Source: Planctomycetaceae bacterium (GTDB lineage: Bacteria; Planctomycetota; Planctomycetia; Pirellulales; Pirellulaceae). Taken from it: a stretch of DNA of 6,307 nucleotides. Position 1 is the stretch's first letter, and the number at the start of each line of letters is the position of its first letter. The notes under the pieces were generated by a model, which was not told the DNA's origin, did not search any database, and was given only the letters and a program-made list of their open reading frames with translations. The stretch is taken from contig PKCQ01000171.1 in NCBI GenBank assembly GCA_002862265.1, positions 1-6,307 of the forward strand, read 5' to 3'. Position numbers and translations under genes: made by a program. Positions 1-6,003 of the stretch are shown here, in pieces.

Positions 1-591
1 GCGGGGGTGACCCTCGCCCTCCTTCTGACGACGAGCCTCTCGTCATCTGGAACTTTGATGAAACCGGTTGGAGTAAGACGTGTAAACGCTAGCGGTAGCT
101 TTTCCGTCCGAGAAGCATTTGCATGGATTTCTTGCGCTGTTGCTCTCCTCCTGACTGTCTCGTTGTGGCGTCCGCGAAGCGATTCTGTTCCGACGGTATC
201 GCTATCAGATCAGCGATTTGCCATGATTAACGGCCAAGCAAGACTGGTGCGTGTGGCTTGGGTGCCAGGCACAACTCCGTTCGAAGATTTGGTCACTGGA
301 GACGTGGTGTGGGACAATGCAACCCAGCAAGGCTATATGCGTTTCGTGAACATGCCGGAGAACGATCCGATGCTCGAGCAATATCAACTTTGGATCATTG
401 ATCCTAAGCGCGACGCCGAGCCGATCGATGGTGGTGTATTTGATATCACCGAAAAAGGTGAAGTCATCGTAGCCATCGACGCCAAGTTAAAGGTCCTTGA
501 GCCTGCAGCCTTTGCGATCACGATTGAACAGCCGGGTGGAGTGGTTGTTTCGAACCAAGAACGCTTACCCCTTTTGGCAAAACTCCAATAG
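1..591 (+). CDS. RskA-type anti-sigma factor, C-terminal part (5' end unresolved)
   Basis: Membrane-anchored anti-sigma factor of the RskA (anti-sigma-K) C-terminal family. Such proteins normally hold an ECF sigma factor at the inner membrane and release it on a signal. Numbering from the GTG at 7, a hydrophobic segment lies at about residues 37-54, flanked by Arg residues, and an extracytoplasmic domain at about 98-190. Its typical pattern is visible: GDVVWDN, QQGYMRF, a Pro/Asn-rich turn, YQLWIID, DGGVFDI, then FAITIEQPGGVVVS near the end. No zinc-binding anti-sigma domain (HxxxCxxC) precedes the membrane segment. The frame is open to base 1, so the gene is probably cut by the window edge; GTG 7 and ATG 58 are possible starts, neither with a convincing Shine-Dalgarno. 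ATG 58 would give 177 residues and a short cytoplasmic tail. The partner sigma factor is not in the window. Family call is good; sigma partner and start are unknown. Confidence 0.75.
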   Translation, partial: AGVTLALLLTTSLSSSGTLMKPVGVRRVNASGSFSVREAFAWISCAVALLLTVSLWRPRSDSVPTVSLSDQRFAMINGQARLVRVAWVPGTTPFEDLVTGDVVWDNATQQGYMRFVNMPENDPMLEQYQLWIIDPKRDAEPIDGGVFDITEKGEVIVAIDAKLKVLEPAAFAITIEQPGGVVVSNQERLPLLAKLQ

Positions 592-643
592 CGGCTGTAG
601 AACATTCCCTGGGAGCTAATGCCCGTTTTCAACGCTGGAGTTT
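580..643. terminator. Inverted repeat between convergent genes, possible bidirectional terminator
   Basis: AAACTCCA at 580-587 is the exact reverse complement of TGGAGTTT at 636-643. After a 3-base bulge (588-590), GCG 591-593 can also pair with CGC 633-635. The structure spans the stop codon of the anti-sigma gene (589-591) and ends 24 bases before the stop of the UXS gene on the other strand. On the minus strand the distal arm runs into TTTT, as in an intrinsic terminator; on the plus strand the U-run is only three long. The loop is about 40 bases, long for a classical terminator, so this is a tentative call. Confidence 0.35.
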
Positions 644-667
644 AGCTAGAAGGTAGAGCAAAGTAGG

Positions 668-1645
668 TTACGTGAAGTTTGGCGTCGGTGGTCGATAATG
701 GGCCTTGTTGATCGAGGCGAACCAATTAATCGTTTTTTGCAGGCCTTCGCGAAGGGCGATCTTAGGTTCCCAGTCAAGTTTTTCTTTAGCGAGCGAAATG
801 TCGGGTCGGCGACGTGCCGGATCGTCGGCTGGTAAAGGCATTTCAACTAGCTTCACCTTGGAGCCGGTTAGTTCGATCACTAGTTCGGCCAACTCGCGAA
901 TTGTGAATTCGCCTGGGTTTCCGATATTTACCGGGCCGACAAAGGCTTTATCGTTATCCATCATGCGAATAATGCCTTCGACTAGGTCGTCGCGATAGCA
1001 AAAGGACCGAGTCTGAGACCCGTCACCGAAGATCGTGATATCCTCTCCAGCTAAGGCTTGGCGAATGAAGTTGGAAACTACACGACCATCGTAGGGATGC
1101 ATCCGTGGTCCGTAAGTGTTGAATATTCGAACAATCCGAATGTCGACGCCATTGGAGCGGTGGTAGTCCATGAAAAGCGTTTCTGCGACACGCTTACCCT
1201 CGTCGTAGCAAGCTCTTGGGCCAAGTGGATTTACATTCCCGTGATACGACTCTGGCTGTGGATGGACCTCTGGATTGCCGTAGACTTCAGACGTGCTTGC
1301 TTGAAGAACTTTCGCACCGCAGCGTTTGGCGACGCCCAGTACGTTGACGACTCCCATAACGCTCGTCTTAGTCGTCTTGATGGGGTTGTACTGATAGTGC
1401 CCAGGCGCGGCCGGGCACGCCATGTTGTAGATCTCATCGACTTCGAGAAAGATCGGCAAGGTAATGTCGTGCCGGATCAGCTCAAAGTTTGGCTTGGAAA
1501 GCAGATGAGCGACGTTCGTCTTCTGGCTGGTGAAGAAATTATCCAAGCAAATGACATCGTGACCGTCTTCGACGAGTCGTTCGCAGATGTGCGAGCCAAG
1601 AAAACCTGCTCCACCTGTCACCAAAATTCGGTTTAGTTGTGACAA
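668..1645 (-). CDS. uxs: UDP-glucuronate decarboxylase (UDP-xylose synthase)
   Basis: Cytoplasmic NAD-dependent enzyme of the extended short-chain dehydrogenase family. It converts UDP-glucuronate to UDP-xylose through a 4-keto intermediate, feeding surface polysaccharide or glycan synthesis. The Rossmann motif TGGAGFLGSH is at residues 10-19 and the acidic NAD-ribose residue is Asp35 (ICLDNFF). MACPAAPGHYQYNPIKT at 75-91 is diagnostic for UXS. Catalytic residues are visible: Ser/Thr/Ser-Glu at 117-120 (STSEVYG), Tyr147 and Lys151 (YDEGK), and the substrate Arg in DDPARRRPDI at about 278. At 325 residues it is a full-length bacterial UXS without the N-terminal membrane anchor of animal forms. 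The start is TTG: it gives the normal N-terminus (MSQLNRILVTGG) and is preceded by AAAGGAA at a 6-base spacing. It lies downstream of the aldo/keto reductase gene on the same strand, 212 bases away, and converges on the anti-sigma gene. No UDP-glucose dehydrogenase is in the window. Confidence 0.95.
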   Translation of the reverse strand: MSQLNRILVTGGAGFLGSHICERLVEDGHDVICLDNFFTSQKTNVAHLLSKPNFELIRHDITLPIFLEVDEIYNMACPAAPGHYQYNPIKTTKTSVMGVVNVLGVAKRCGAKVLQASTSEVYGNPEVHPQPESYHGNVNPLGPRACYDEGKRVAETLFMDYHRSNGVDIRIVRIFNTYGPRMHPYDGRVVSNFIRQALAGEDITIFGDGSQTRSFCYRDDLVEGIIRMMDNDKAFVGPVNIGNPGEFTIRELAELVIELTGSKVKLVEMPLPADDPARRRPDISLAKEKLDWEPKIALREGLQKTINWFASINKAHYRPPTPNFT

Positions 1646-1651
1646 AATCGA

Positions 1652-1658
1652 TTCCTTT
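1652..1658 (-). promoter_or_regulatory. Shine-Dalgarno for the UXS TTG start
   Basis: The minus strand reads AAAGGAA here, followed by 6 bases and the TTG at 1645-1643. No in-frame ATG lies close by upstream, so this site decides the unusual TTG start. It is one of the two clear ribosome-binding sites in the window. Confidence 0.6.
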
Positions 1659-1680
1659 GGAGGAGTGCTGATTGCACGAA

Positions 1681-1809
1681 TTATTTGCCGATTAGCTCGT
1701 TGTGAGCCTCAATGGCAAAGCTAGTTTTGAGTAGTATTGTGCGAACGCGTTTTGTGTCGTTAGCTGTCGGTGCCGGGCCGCGAAAAAGCTGCATTGACTG
1801 GCGGCCCAA
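1681..1809 (-). CDS. Candidate small ORF, coding-like, unrecognised
   Basis: After the TAG of the aldo/keto reductase (1860-1858) the same frame stays open for 58 codons, ending at TAA 1683-1681. The peptide has a natural protein composition, for example MQLFRGPAPTANDT, then KRVRTILLKTSFAIEAHNEL near its end, unlike the Arg/Ser/Cys-rich shadow frames nearby. A TTG at 1809-1807 preceded by AGGGGA about 5 bases upstream would give 42 residues; the ATG at 1794 would give 37. I do not recognise a family. It could be a small gene between the reductase and UXS, the surviving 3' end of a lost gene, a read-through tail of the reductase, or chance. The coordinates given use the TTG. Confidence 0.25.
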   Translation of the reverse strand: MGRQSMQLFRGPAPTANDTKRVRTILLKTSFAIEAHNELIGK

Positions 1810-1857
1810 GATCTTCCCCTGCTTCTCGGTCTCGCCGAAGCCTTTTCGGAGAACATT

Positions 1858-2895
1858 CTACAGTTTTCTAAGTCCATCTTCGCGAAGCGCGTTGGGGATG
1901 TCGACGTCAATTTCATCGATGCGATCCATCGTTTCCTGATCCAGAATTAGGTCAACCGCCTCCAGGCTTGCGTTGAGCTGAGCGACCGTAGTTGCTCCGA
2001 TGATCGTACTGGCCACAAAATCGTGTTGTCTGCTCCAAGCCACACTGAGAGCCGTGAGTGAGACTCCAATATCTTCGGCAATTGTTGCCAGCCGGCGTGT
2101 CACTTGAAGCGTTCTGTCGTTGACAAAACGAGCCGCCATCATCTTCTGCCTTGGTCCGCCGTTGTTGAGGTAATCCGTGAATCGGGCACCCTCTGGAAGG
2201 CTTTCATTATACTTTCCTGTGAGCACGCCACCGCCGAGTGGCGAGTAAGGTAGCAGGCTTACATTTTCGCGGCGACACACCTGAGCCAGCTCACTCTCGC
2301 ATCGGCGATTGATCAAACTGAAATTGTTCTGGATTGTGTCGTAGCGAGCCAGGGAGTGCTTCTCTGCTGCCCACAGGCTTTTCATTAGTCCCCAGCTAGT
2401 TTCGTTGCTGCAACCAATGGCACGTATTTTGCCTTGGTCGACGAGTTTCCCGAGAGCTGCAAGCGTATCTTCATATCGCATCTGGTGATCGGGCCAATGC
2501 GTCTGGTATAAGTCAATGTAGTCAGTTTGGAGACGGTCTAAACTTGCCTCAACCGCCCGTTGAATCTGCAGCGCATCCAAAGCAGTTCTTCCGCCGCGGA
2601 CCGGTGGCGAAAACCAACCATGACCTGGACCAGTGATCTTTGTTGCCAGGATCACGTGCTCTCTTGGCTTTGTTTTTATCCATTTGCCGACGATGACTTC
2701 GGTGCGACCGTACGTTTCCGCTGATGGTGGAACGGGGTACATCTCTGCGGCGTCAAGAAAGTCAATTCCGGTGTCATAGGCACGATCCATTATTTCAAAG
2801 GAAAGTGCCTCCTCGCACTGAGAACCAAGAGTCATGGTTCCCATACAAATATCTGTAACCGAGAGTCCGCTTTCGCCTAACCTTCTACGTTCCAC
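1858..2895 (-). CDS. Aldo/keto reductase, Tas/YajO-like
   Basis: NADP(H)-dependent oxidoreductase with a (beta/alpha)8 barrel, reducing aldehydes or ketones in the cytoplasm; the natural substrate cannot be read from the sequence. It is 345 residues, the usual length for the Tas/YajO branch. The N-terminus (RRLGESGLSVTDICMGTMTLG) is typical. The catalytic tetrad is complete: Asp48 and Tyr53 (FLDAAEMY), Lys86 (LATKITG) and His133 (YQTHWPD). Other family marks are GCSNE at 161-165, SPLGGGVLTGKY at 218-229, and the cofactor phosphate-binding stretch IIGATTVAQLNASLE at 298-312. The start is GTG, with AGGAG nine bases upstream. It is transcribed away from the first PNP gene across a 211-base divergent region and is followed on the same strand by UXS; the 212-base gap leaves an operon uncertain. 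Its TAG is followed in frame by 58 open codons, described separately. Confidence 0.92.
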   Translation of the reverse strand: MERRRLGESGLSVTDICMGTMTLGSQCEEALSFEIMDRAYDTGIDFLDAAEMYPVPPSAETYGRTEVIVGKWIKTKPREHVILATKITGPGHGWFSPPVRGGRTALDALQIQRAVEASLDRLQTDYIDLYQTHWPDHQMRYEDTLAALGKLVDQGKIRAIGCSNETSWGLMKSLWAAEKHSLARYDTIQNNFSLINRRCESELAQVCRRENVSLLPYSPLGGGVLTGKYNESLPEGARFTDYLNNGGPRQKMMAARFVNDRTLQVTRRLATIAEDIGVSLTALSVAWSRQHDFVASTIIGATTVAQLNASLEAVDLILDQETMDRIDEIDVDIPNALREDGLRKL

Positions 2896-2904
2896 CTGCC
2901 TTTG

Positions 2905-2909
2905 CTCCT
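2905..2909 (-). promoter_or_regulatory. Shine-Dalgarno for the aldo/keto reductase GTG start
   Basis: AGGAG on the minus strand, nine bases upstream of GTG 2895-2893. It supports the GTG start, which also gives the usual aldo/keto reductase N-terminus. Confidence 0.5.
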
Positions 2910-2956
2910 ATGAAGTTGCCAGTACGCACGCAAGTGGTGCTCCAAAAATTGCTGAC

Positions 2957-2986
2957 TTTAAATGTGAAAAAATATCTCTTTGCCAA
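2957..2986 (-). promoter_or_regulatory. Candidate sigma70-type promoter for the aldo/keto reductase
   Basis: On the minus strand TTGGCA (2986-2981) and TTTAAA (2962-2957) are separated by 18 bases, about 60 bases before the GTG start. The -35 matches the consensus at four of six positions and the -10 is AT-rich but imperfect. Found by eye; the A/T-rich stretch makes chance matches likely. Confidence 0.28.
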
Positions 2987-3011
2987 ACTCGAATGAAATT
3001 CAAAAATCCTG

Positions 3012-3040
3012 TTGAACTGCTCCGAACTCCATGCTTTAAT
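3012..3040 (+). promoter_or_regulatory. Candidate sigma70-type promoter for the PNP pair
   Basis: TTGAAC (3012-3017) and TTTAAT (3035-3040) are separated by exactly 17 bases. Transcription would start near 3047, leaving a leader of about 60 bases before the ATG at 3107. It sits in the 211-base divergent region, back to back with the candidate reductase promoter. No operator or riboswitch is recognisable between them. Confidence 0.4.
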
Positions 3041-3106
3041 GCTGCGCCATCGGAAAGTTCTTCACACCACTTTCCATTGCCATTCCAACAAACTTCCAGC
3101 GTAATT

Positions 3107-3946
3107 ATGCTCGAACTATACGGTCAAATCGAAGACGCGTGTAAGTACATCCGCGAGCAGTGGGATAAGAAGCCTCACGCTGGAGTAATTCTCGGCACTG
3201 GTCTCGGACCGCTCGTTGAGCAAATCGATGTTGAAGCTTCAATCGAGTACGAATCGATCCCGCACTTCCCCAAATCAACTGCGACTAGCCACCGTGGACG
3301 GTTAGTGTGCGGCAATCTTTGCGGGTTGCCAATCATGGCCATGGAAGGCCGTTTTCATATGTATGAAGGCTATCCGCTCAAGCAGATCACACTGCCTGTG
3401 CGAGTGATGAAAGCCATGGGGGCCGAGCTTTTGGTGGTATCCAATGCCGCTGGCGGAATGAATCCTTATTTCCGCGATGGCGATATCGTGGTCATTGAAG
3501 ACCACATCAATTTGATGGGAGACAATCCTCTCATCGGCATCAATGACGATCGTTTGGGACCTCGCTTTCCTGATATGTGCGAGCCCTATGATTTGCAGCT
3601 TGTTGACCAAGCACTTGAGATTGCGAGGCGGGAGAATATTCTCGCACACAAGGGCGTGTTCGTTGCGGTTGCTGGTCCGAACTTAGAAACCCGCGCCGAG
3701 TACCGCTTCCTGCGGACAATCGGTGCTGACGTTGTTGGTATGTCTACGGTACCGGAAGTGATCGTCGCCGTTCATTGTGGACTGCGTGTAGTCGGCTTTT
3801 CTGTCATTACCGATATGTGCCTGCCTGATGCTCTTGAACCAGCCGATGTAGACAAGATCATCGGTGTTGCCAACGACGCCGAGCCGAAACTTCGTGCTCT
3901 GGTCACCGGTGTGCTCGATCACGAGCGCGACAATAAGACCTCGTAA
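3107..3946 (+). CDS. Purine nucleoside phosphorylase, trimeric family, with MTAP-like pocket residues
   Basis: Cytoplasmic phosphorolysis of purine nucleosides to free base and ribose-1-phosphate (purine salvage); the family forms homotrimers. It has 279 residues, the normal length. Motifs: GVILGTGLG at 26-34 (phosphate loop, Thr31 where human PNP has Ser33), SHRGRL at 61-66 (His64 equivalent), EGRFHMYEGY at 80-89 (Arg84, His86 and Tyr88 equivalents), SNAAGG at 112-117, LETRAEYRF at 193-201 (Glu194 = human Glu201), GMSTVPEVIVA at 211-221. The residue matching base-binding Asn243 is Asp236 (ITDMC), and the one matching ribose-binding His257 is Val248. 5'-Methylthioadenosine phosphorylase also has Asp and Val there, so adenosine or methylthioadenosine use is possible; this is inference. 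The frame extends upstream to 2834, but the first 91 residues there are low-quality sequence overlapping the reductase, so ATG 3107 is chosen despite a weak ribosome site. A second PNP follows 70 bases on. Confidence 0.92.
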   Translation: MLELYGQIEDACKYIREQWDKKPHAGVILGTGLGPLVEQIDVEASIEYESIPHFPKSTATSHRGRLVCGNLCGLPIMAMEGRFHMYEGYPLKQITLPVRVMKAMGAELLVVSNAAGGMNPYFRDGDIVVIEDHINLMGDNPLIGINDDRLGPRFPDMCEPYDLQLVDQALEIARRENILAHKGVFVAVAGPNLETRAEYRFLRTIGADVVGMSTVPEVIVAVHCGLRVVGFSVITDMCLPDALEPADVDKIIGVANDAEPKLRALVTGVLDHERDNKTS

Positions 3947-4016
3947 GCGACTCCGGGGCACCGCACATCAGGCGGCAAAGAATCGATCTGATCTGATTCG
4001 TAAATCGAGCAATCAA

Positions 4017-4877
4017 GTGAGAAGCATCCTCGGCGCTAACGCGAAAGAACTTGCTTCTTCAATTTCTGTCGCTCGCGAAACCATCTGGCAGCACAAGTTG
4101 CTGCAACCCAGGGTAGCTATTGTCCTAGGCAGTGGGCTGGGGCCGCTGGCGGACTACGTCGAGCATCCAGTTGAGATTGCGTATATCGACTTGGCTGGAT
4201 TTCCCCGAACTTCAGCAGCAGGACATGCCGGAAAGCTGATCCTTGGCTACTTAGCGGGTGTACCGGTCGTGCTAATGAAGGGGCGGGCACATTGCTACGA
4301 AGGTTGGAGCTACACACAGGTTCAGTATCCGGTGTTTGTCATGCAGGCACTGGGCGCAAGTACACTGATCACGACAAACGCTGCAGGTGGATTGAATGGG
4401 CGCTTCCGTCAAGGCGACTTGATGGTGCTCGATAGCCACATTGATTTTCTTTTCGGTTCGTCTGGCTTTTCTTCGAGCTTCATGTCGCCTGCGCAGCCAT
4501 TGCAACGCGGCACAGAGACGTACGATCGACCGATGATGCAGCGTGCGCAACAGGTCGCACGATCCCAAGATGTTGTACTTCATCAAGGATGTTATCTGGC
4601 GACGCTAGGCCCAACCTACGAAACCCGCAACGAATATCGTTTCTTTCGTTCACTCGGCGCAGACGCAGTCGGCATGTCCACTGTGCCAGAAGTCATCGCC
4701 GCAAAAAAGCTGGGCATGGATGTTCTCGGTTTCTCGGTAATCACCAATGTCGCTTCCACAGATATTCCTGTGAACACAACGCACGATGAAGTTGTCGAGG
4801 CAGGTAACTCAGTTGGTCCAAGTCTGATAGGAATCATCCTGCAGATCCTAGATGATATGAGCGGGGAACCGGATTAG
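4017..4877 (+). CDS. punA: Purine nucleoside phosphorylase, trimeric family, canonical pocket
   Basis: Second trimeric-type PNP, a diverged tandem paralogue of the gene just upstream. From the GTG start it has 286 residues. Motifs: VAIVLGSGLGPL (phosphate loop, Ser39), AAGHAGKL (His70), KGRAHCYEGW (Arg90, His92, Tyr94), TNAAGG (120-125), YETRNEYRF (Glu202), GMSTVPEVIAA (219-229), ITNVAST (Asn244) and THDEV (His256). Glu, Asn and His matching human Glu201, Asn243 and His257 are all kept, predicting inosine/guanosine-type specificity. A stretch at about 146-159 is Ser/Phe-rich (GSSGFSSSF) and differs from the paralogue. Start: the only in-frame ATG upstream (3864) lies 83 bases inside the first PNP, and its first 28 residues are just that gene in another frame. 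GTG 4017 gives 37 residues before GSGLG, near the family norm. No strong Shine-Dalgarno is visible, and a CTG at 3993 is possible. Probably co-transcribed with the first PNP. Confidence 0.92.
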   Translation: MRSILGANAKELASSISVARETIWQHKLLQPRVAIVLGSGLGPLADYVEHPVEIAYIDLAGFPRTSAAGHAGKLILGYLAGVPVVLMKGRAHCYEGWSYTQVQYPVFVMQALGASTLITTNAAGGLNGRFRQGDLMVLDSHIDFLFGSSGFSSSFMSPAQPLQRGTETYDRPMMQRAQQVARSQDVVLHQGCYLATLGPTYETRNEYRFFRSLGADAVGMSTVPEVIAAKKLGMDVLGFSVITNVASTDIPVNTTHDEVVEAGNSVGPSLIGIILQILDDMSGEPD

Positions 4878-4979
4878 GTTTCGCACTGCCGACTTAAGCG
4901 GCTGGACGCTCTCCACCGGCGCGCGATCATCTTCGGTCCAGTGAAGCATCCCCGAAGCGTACGCAAAAAGTGGTTTCAT
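4848..4979 (-). CDS. Candidate small ORF, antisense to the second PNP end
   Basis: ATG 4979-4977 to TAG 4850-4848 on the minus strand, 43 codons. The peptide begins MKPLFAYASGMLHWTEDD and has a balanced, protein-like composition, whereas the plus-strand frames of the gap are Arg/His/Cys-rich. GAGG lies just before the ATG, too close for an ideal ribosome site. The open frame reaches upstream to a stop near 5033, inside the antisense of the acetyltransferase start. The last 30 bases overlap the 3' end of the second PNP tail to tail. I recognise no family. It could be a small gene, a gene remnant, or chance. Confidence 0.22.
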   Translation of the reverse strand: MKPLFAYASGMLHWTEDDRAPVESVQPLKSAVRNLIRFPAHII

Positions 4980-5016
4980 TGCCTCGCTACACGTCGGGTT
5001 GTGAAAGAACTCGCCT

Positions 5017-6003
5017 ATGCCTGAAATCCATTACGCTATCGAACCCGAGCTCGCCGCGGAGGAATTCATTGATATTCTCCGACGTTCGACTTTGGCTGAG
5101 CGACGTCTCGTAGACGAGCTCGTTCGAATAGAAAAGATGTTGCGTAACGCGAACCTGATCGTCACCGCTCGATGTGACGGAATGCTCGTCGGAGTTGCTC
5201 GATCGATTACCGACCAAGCATTCTGCACTTATCTTTCTGACCTCGCGGTTGATGAAGAGTATCAAGGGTGTGGGATCGGAAAAGAACTCGTCTACCGCAG
5301 CCAAGCAGAGACGCCAAATGCGAAGTTGATTCTAATCGCAGCTCCCAAAGCTCAGTCTTACTATCCGCACATTGGAATGGACAAGCATCCATCCTGCTGG
5401 ACGCTGCCCCCAATCGCGCATGGTTCGTTCGCATCATCAAGTAGACGTGTAGACGGAAAAGCTGTCCAGGCTTCGAACAGTTCAGCAGCTATCGCTGAAT
5501 TCTTTGATTCCATTTCTGACGAATACGCCGGAGCGATTCGCCGATGTGTTCCGCGTTACGACGAAATGCTGTATTCGCTGCTTTACTATCTGCCCGAGAG
5601 AGTTGCCAAGCCGAGTCGCATCGTGGAGCTTGGCTGCGGTACCGGGAATCTTTCCGTTGCGATTGCCAAGAGGTTTCCAGGAGCGGAATTGACGGCAGTC
5701 GATTTGTCGCAGTCTTCACTCGCATTGCATGCTCAACGTTTTGCCTCCGAGAATGACGTTCGGTCATCCGAGGTGATCAGACTGTGTAAGGACATGCGGG
5801 AATTGGAATTCGGCGATGAGTCCTTTGACTTGATTTTTTCGACTATAGCCTTGCATCACCTCACCAGCCCAGAAAAACAGCAGCTCTTTCAGAGTTGCTA
5901 TCGTTGGCTTAGGCCGCAAGGCGTCCTCAGCTACAGCGATCAATTTGTTGGCGATACGCCCGAGCTGAACGAGAAGCACATGTCGGAGTGGAAACGCGTC
6001 TGA
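5017..6003 (+). CDS. GNAT acetyltransferase fused to SAM-dependent methyltransferase (C-terminus cut by stop)
   Basis: Two-domain protein, 328 residues to the first stop. Residues 1-130 form a GNAT N-acetyltransferase: strands LIVTARCDGMLVGVARSI (47-64) and YLSDLAVDEEYQG (72-84), then the acetyl-CoA loop Q83-G-C-G86-I-G88-K and the closing YYPHIGM at 115-121. A polar linker (about 131-156) leads to a class I methyltransferase: AEFFDSISDEY at 160-170, motif I VELGCGTGN at 203-211, acidic Asp229 at the end of strand 2 (AVDLS), and FDLIFSTIALHHLTSPEKQ (270-288). Substrates are not deducible. The methyltransferase fold is incomplete at the TGA: the last strands are missing but continue in frame downstream (next feature). 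ATG 5017 is forced, since an in-frame TGA lies at 5002-5004; the ribosome site is weak. It follows the second PNP by 139 bases with no functional link visible. Domain calls are firm; whether the product is functional is not. Confidence 0.85.
   Translation: MPEIHYAIEPELAAEEFIDILRRSTLAERRLVDELVRIEKMLRNANLIVTARCDGMLVGVARSITDQAFCTYLSDLAVDEEYQGCGIGKELVYRSQAETPNAKLILIAAPKAQSYYPHIGMDKHPSCWTLPPIAHGSFASSSRRVDGKAVQASNSSAAIAEFFDSISDEYAGAIRRCVPRYDEMLYSLLYYLPERVAKPSRIVELGCGTGNLSVAIAKRFPGAELTAVDLSQSSLALHAQRFASENDVRSSEVIRLCKDMRELEFGDESFDLIFSTIALHHLTSPEKQQLFQSCYRWLRPQGVLSYSDQFVGDTPELNEKHMSEWKRV

Noticed and set aside
1058..1636. 192-codon plus-strand open frame
   Set aside because: It is fully antisense to the UXS gene, whose protein has all catalytic motifs; the plus-strand peptide matches nothing I know.
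1816..1836. GCTTC/GAAGC hairpin as a terminator after the reductase
   Set aside because: The stem is only five pairs with an 11-base loop, and no U-run follows on the minus strand.
1712..1939. 75-codon plus-strand open frame across the UXS-reductase gap
   Set aside because: It runs into the antisense of the reductase and is Arg/Ser/Phe-rich; the minus-strand frame of the same gap is more protein-like.
2834..3106. Long N-terminal extension of the first PNP (91 residues, start ATG 2834)
   Set aside because: It overlaps the reductase start, has Ser/Cys/Pro-rich composition unlike the PNP family, and covers the candidate promoters. ATG 3107 gives the normal PNP N-terminus.
3864..4016. ATG 3864 as the start of the second PNP
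   Set aside because: Its first 28 residues are the conserved end of the first PNP read in another frame, and the next stretch is Arg/Lys-rich filler. GTG 4017 gives a family-like length.
4887..4906. GCCG/CGGC mini-hairpin after the second PNP
   Set aside because: Only four pairs and no U-run, so it is not a credible terminator.
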